The notes beneath the pieces are model-generated. The model was given only the letters and a program-made list of their open reading frames with translations. It was not told the origin of the DNA and ran no database searches. A stretch of 64,000 bases of DNA from Lepeophtheirus salmonis (lineage: Eukaryota; Arthropoda; Copepoda; Siphonostomatoida; Caligidae), in NCBI RefSeq assembly GCF_016086655.4, contig NC_052136.2, positions 43,330,492-43,394,491 of the forward strand. Reading direction: 5' to 3'. Position 1 is the stretch's first letter. Every line of letters begins with the position of its first letter. Shown piece by piece: positions 60,137 to 64,000 of this stretch. The translations under genes were made by a program, and so were the position numbers.

Positions 60137-62850
60137 CGAATGCTATAATTTTAGTAGCTGCAACTCCTTCCAATCTGAACAGTATTTTTTTTACCCAAGC
60201 CGATTAACATTATATTTTTAAAATAATAACTTCAAAGTATAAATAAAGTAATAACTAGTATAGTTATTAATTCTAAGTCCCTGTTCTAATAAGTGTATAA
60301 TTGAAGATCCACATTGCAGTCATTCTTCCAAGATACTGGGTAGGGGGTTTGTGTTAATTACCTTCATCTCATAGCCGCTCACAGCTAATCTAATAAAAGG
60401 TTATGACGGCTAAGTTGTTCTTTTCCCAACCGTTCTTCGAACGTTATTTTTCGGGTTTTTAGCATACCTGCAAATCATATTTCATGTAAATCTGAACCTT
60501 GCTATATTTTTTCTATTTTTTTAATGATAAAATAGATAAACCGTCAGATCATTACAAATATTAAAAATAAGACCTATGATATTTTTTAATAAATCCTCAT
60601 ACACTTATAAATATAAAAAGAACAATTGTACAAAAGGCTTAAAAGTTGCGAATTTTGACCCAAAAGTCCTTTTTTTAAAAAAAAAACTAAAATAGATAGA
60701 GAAGCCTCAATCTTTTTTAAAGTCTGCTTTTTTATTGTTCTCGGTAGAAAAAGTCTTATTTTCTCAAAGCAGGTCAGTCTAATACAGTTTATATTTTGAA
60801 TTCCGCCAACGAGGTTAAACGGAGGTTATGTTTTTGCTCCTGTTTGTTTTTTATTTTTTTAGTCAGCAGGACATCACCAAATGTTTCAGATCAATTTTGA
60901 TCAAAGTTGGTACAAAGGTTATATCTATATGTTTTTATTAGATATTGAGAGCTCAAAATGAAAAGTTAAGGTAGTACAAAACATTCAAACTGCATAATTG
61001 ACAATAACTTTGAAAAGAATAGAGATAAATAACTCAATTTGATTTTAAGGGGAGGTTTTCCTCTCTATCCAGTGCCGATTCTATTTATTTTATTGTAATG
61101 AAGAATTTTTCGTACTTTAAGTAGTGCCATTTTTGGAAACTTCAAAAGATTGATCAGAACCATTTGTTGATAGACATTAGCAATACATTTATTTGAAGAA
61201 TACAAATGTAACCTAGACTATATGTTGGCGTGCCTAATACTTAATATACAATATTCACAAAACCAAAAGTCAAGGTTGCTTCAACCATAATGGAAATACC
61301 ATTATAGTGTTAAAAGGTAACAACGTTCAAAAATATCCTTGAAACAAACATATACAAATATTTTGTGTATTAGATAAATAGCAAAAGCAGCAACATAGCT
61401 TTCTTTTTTACAAGGCGTGGCAATCTGGCTGTAAAAGTAGTAGCGGGAGTGGCCGTGGTTTCATTAAAGAGGCAAGAACCTTAAGTTTTCTCATAAATGT
61501 AGTCATGCGTTAGAGTAGTGAGGAACGTGGATTTTCCGTCGGCGATAAATATTACTAAAAAAAGGTTACACAGAATTTTTTATTTAATTAAACTAATTGA
61601 AATTTAGCTCCTGACTTGTTATTGCTTCGATTTATGAAAATCAGTTAATTGCCTCAATTTTTAACGTAAAAAATTAAGATTTTTGCAATTTGCAAAGTTC
61701 TTTGAACGCAAATAACTCCCCGGGTAAGGATATCAGAGATCTAAAATTTATGCCATTAGATAAAGTGCTATTTGAAAATTATAAATTGGCTCAGTTTGTT
61801 CAAATCAAGTAATTAAAACTGGATATATGCCGAAGAAGAATCGCAAAAAACAAATTATTTTATCAACTAATCATCCATAACTATAGAATAAGATACATTG
61901 TTATCTAATTTTTCGTTGTTTTTTTTTTGTATAAAATAATTGGCCCTTTAAAGTCTCTCAATAGAAAGATATTTAAAAAGAAATGAAAAAATCCCTAAAA
62001 TATACGGAAGTTCGGTTTATTCAATGTATTTTAACCATCATTATAAATGAAATATAAAACTTTTTGTTTTATAAAACTTGATTGTCTATTGGAAAATGAC
62101 GTTATGTTGGCGCTTCCTATAGTTTAACTATATAAATATTTTATTAGTCAAATGTCAGGATCCCAGACTGGATGCACATAATAATTAACTTGTATATCTT
62201 TTCCTCATTCTACCTACTTGAAATATTCAAGTGCCCATATTTTAAGTGTTATTTAACCCATAAAAGCCAATTTCGATGTTTATCTACTAACTTTTACTAT
62301 CAAGACTGTTGTTACCTGTATATCTATTGTTTAAGTAACAATTTAAAGATAAATTATTACAATGGTGTATAATACATGCAATTATCTAAAAAGAAAAACA
62401 CGCTTGAATAGCTCATTTATTCTGGGGCCTTATACCACTGCAGACCTATTGCCCCCTGTGTTTCCAATTAACCCTGTACTTCATGGAAAAAATATTATTA
62501 AATGAAATACGGATACAATTTATTAAAAAAGCTCATCAGAAGGCTTTAAAATGAAACCTTTAAATGAAATATCCTTTTTTTTCTACGTTAGATTTAAAAA
62601 ATGTGAGGTAATGCATTTAATATATATTGCATACATACTTAAATATGTGTTATATCATTAACTCTATCTAAGAATTCATTGGTTATATATAAAGTGGGAT
62701 CTGTTTATAGAAACAAAGAATACTAAAAACAACTGAAAGTGTGTCTTAAAATAGAGGTCACTTTTTTTTTCACACGATGAGTTTCACACATTTTTCCTTT
62801 ATTTTATAAATTATAATAAAGGGAAACATGCTTCATAAAAGTTAATTGAT
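60137..62850. other. Intergenic
   Basis: AT-rich, no supported gene. At 60803-60915 is a CGCCAACGAGGTTAAACGG and GGTTATGTTTTTGCTCCTG patch that resembles a repeat dispersed in many invertebrate genomes. Confidence 0.4.
60803..60915 (+). repeat. Repeat with GAGGTTATG..CCTGTTTG motif
   Basis: Contains CGCCAACGAGGTTAAACGGA, GGTTATGTTTTTGCTCCTGT and TCAGATCAATTTTGATCAAA. Recognised only as resembling widespread invertebrate repeats; only one copy lies in this window. Confidence 0.35.
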
Positions 62851-62898
62851 TTGTTTTGTTATTACTTATTAATTAATTAATAAGTAATAACAAAACAA
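62851..62898. repeat. Perfect 48-bp palindrome
   Basis: The 24-base half starting TTGTTTTGTTATTACTTA is followed without spacer by its exact reverse complement. It ends one base before the first cysteine codon of the THAP domain at 62900. Confidence 0.95.
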
Positions 62899-62899
62899 G

Positions 62900-64000
62900 T
62901 GTTCTGCTCCTGGATGCAAGCAGGGCTATGACGGCATTACTAAGGATCCAGAAAAGACTCCAAAAACCTAACCAAATGTCTAAGGGTCATGCCAAGAGAT
63001 ATGATTTACTAGACACCGACAGCGAATTCAAGACTATGCAGTCTGCATTTTAAAGTGACTGATTTTATCATTGAATCTTTATTAGATCAATCCTGTAATA
63101 AAGGAAAACCACTCGAACGAAGGTATGCAATGTTCTCCAATACTATGAACATTGCTTCAAGCTTGTAGATCTTTCAGATGGCATTTGCTTCATTTCCTTT
63201 TAAAAAAATTTAGAAGCACTGTCTAATGCTTGTAAAATGTATGGAGAAGAAATTTTAGCATAGTTAAGAAGCATTCCTTTCAAAATCTAAATTATGTACT
63301 TTATTATTGCAATTTCTTCCCTTGTAATAATAGGAATCAATAAAACTTATAAACGATATATATTCACAGGTGGTTGAAGGATGATACCATCCCATCAAAG
63401 TGGCCGAATCGCCAAGCTATTTCTCATTAACATAGCACCCTCCAACATCAACAAGGCATGAACTAGCTCCAAAAGATTGCATTTGGAGAATGAAAGACAA
63501 GAAGCTCTGGAGTATGCAATGTTTATGGAAGAGACCGTTTTGTTAGTACTGAATCTCTATGACAAATTCTCTTCGGAATCATTGACCTCGGCGTTCTTGT
63601 TGCTTAAAACTCCAAAAGTTGCACTTGTCAAAATCTTATATTCAGATATGAAAGGGCTAGACATAGCAGGTTGTCTGGAGGTGGATGAATACATATCCTT
63701 CAGGATCTTCTCTAACATCATCGAGCTAAATAAGATCTTAGTATCATATTGCATAAATTCAGACACTGAAATTAACTACTATCACTGAAGCTATTAAAAT
63801 TGCAGATTCTTAATTTATTCAACTCAGCAGTAATGGACCAGGTTCAATCTTCCAAGTTATCATTCATAATGGAGAAATGTCTCTTCTAACATCCTAAAAT
63901 TAAGAATTAGAATATTTCGTGATCCTTCACAATGCTTTGATATGGCACAATGTCAGTTCACAAAATCAAACTTCTAAATCGTTTGTATGATTTACGATAA
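62900..64000 (+). mobile_element. P-element-like transposon copy B with THAP domain, runs off window end
   Basis: CSAPGCKQGYDGITKDPEKT (62900-62960), then after frame changes SRLCSLHFKVTDFIIES (about 63030-63080), give the C-x4-C...C-x2-H zinc ligands of a THAP domain, the DNA-binding domain of P-type transposases. An intron with donor CGAAG/GTATGC (about 63122) and acceptor TTTAG/AAGCACTGTC (about 63211) is shared with copy A. A 103-codon open piece (63477-63788, KKxxLENERQEALEYAMFM-like start) is absent from copy A. The NSAVMDQVQSSKLSFIM block (about 63825-63875) aligns with NSAEMDQIQSSKIAFII in copy A. No start codon lies in frame before the THAP domain because of the adjoining palindrome. 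Confidence 0.72.

Overview
This is an AT-rich animal (metazoan) nuclear window, most likely from a crustacean such as a copepod. The inference rests on spliced genes with very short introns (about 50-60 bp), an arthropod-type ionotropic receptor, a catalase with animal architecture, and a heavy load of Tc1/mariner, hAT, P-like, Ty3/gypsy and non-LTR elements. No prokaryotic operons, rRNA genes, CRISPR arrays or convincing tRNA genes were seen.

Only two host genes look essentially complete. A seven-exon catalase lies on the minus strand (1642-5200). A three-exon C2HC zinc-finger protein, also minus (29001-29826), ends in a farnesylation-type CaaX box. Two further host loci are partial or broken. 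One is an unidentified minus-strand gene whose last three exons lie at 5591-6043, just upstream of catalase. The other is an ionotropic-receptor-like gene at 50553-53480 (minus), which carries an in-frame stop and reading-frame breaks and has a 1253-bp mariner inside one intron.

The rest is mobile DNA and its debris. Left part (1-24 kb): a ZMYM1-like hAT remnant (1-982), a mariner with clear terminal repeats (6750-7926), AT-rich arrays, mariner fragments (15.6-16.2 and 17.7-18.0 kb), a 183-bp hAT MITE (16543-16725) and a CGGBP1-like hAT with terminal repeats and a degenerate 8-bp target duplication (19486-21120). Middle (23-38 kb): a Jockey-like reverse transcriptase remnant, an internally deleted mariner, a ZBED5-like hAT C-terminus, another mariner (30.8-31.9 kb), a hAT N-terminal remnant and a 5'-truncated P-element-like transposon (34870-36280). 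Right part (38-64 kb): a full-length but defective Ty3/gypsy element with 106/107-bp LTRs and a TGTA duplication (38361-42183), a second, more deleted gypsy element right after it (about 42850-45717), a deleted mariner abutting the second LTR, a hAT with a transposase first-exon remnant (59415-60136), and a P-like element whose THAP domain starts next to a perfect 48-bp palindrome (62851-62898) and which runs off the window end.

Several dispersed repeat families recur and are not explained by coding elements. The most distinctive is a set of AT-rich arrays bounded by a GC-rich box of the form GGGCGTCnnCAnGGGG (11.2, 19.1, 27.7 and 50.4 kb). Coordinates of remnants are approximate; those of exons, LTRs, palindromes and terminal repeats were counted base by base.
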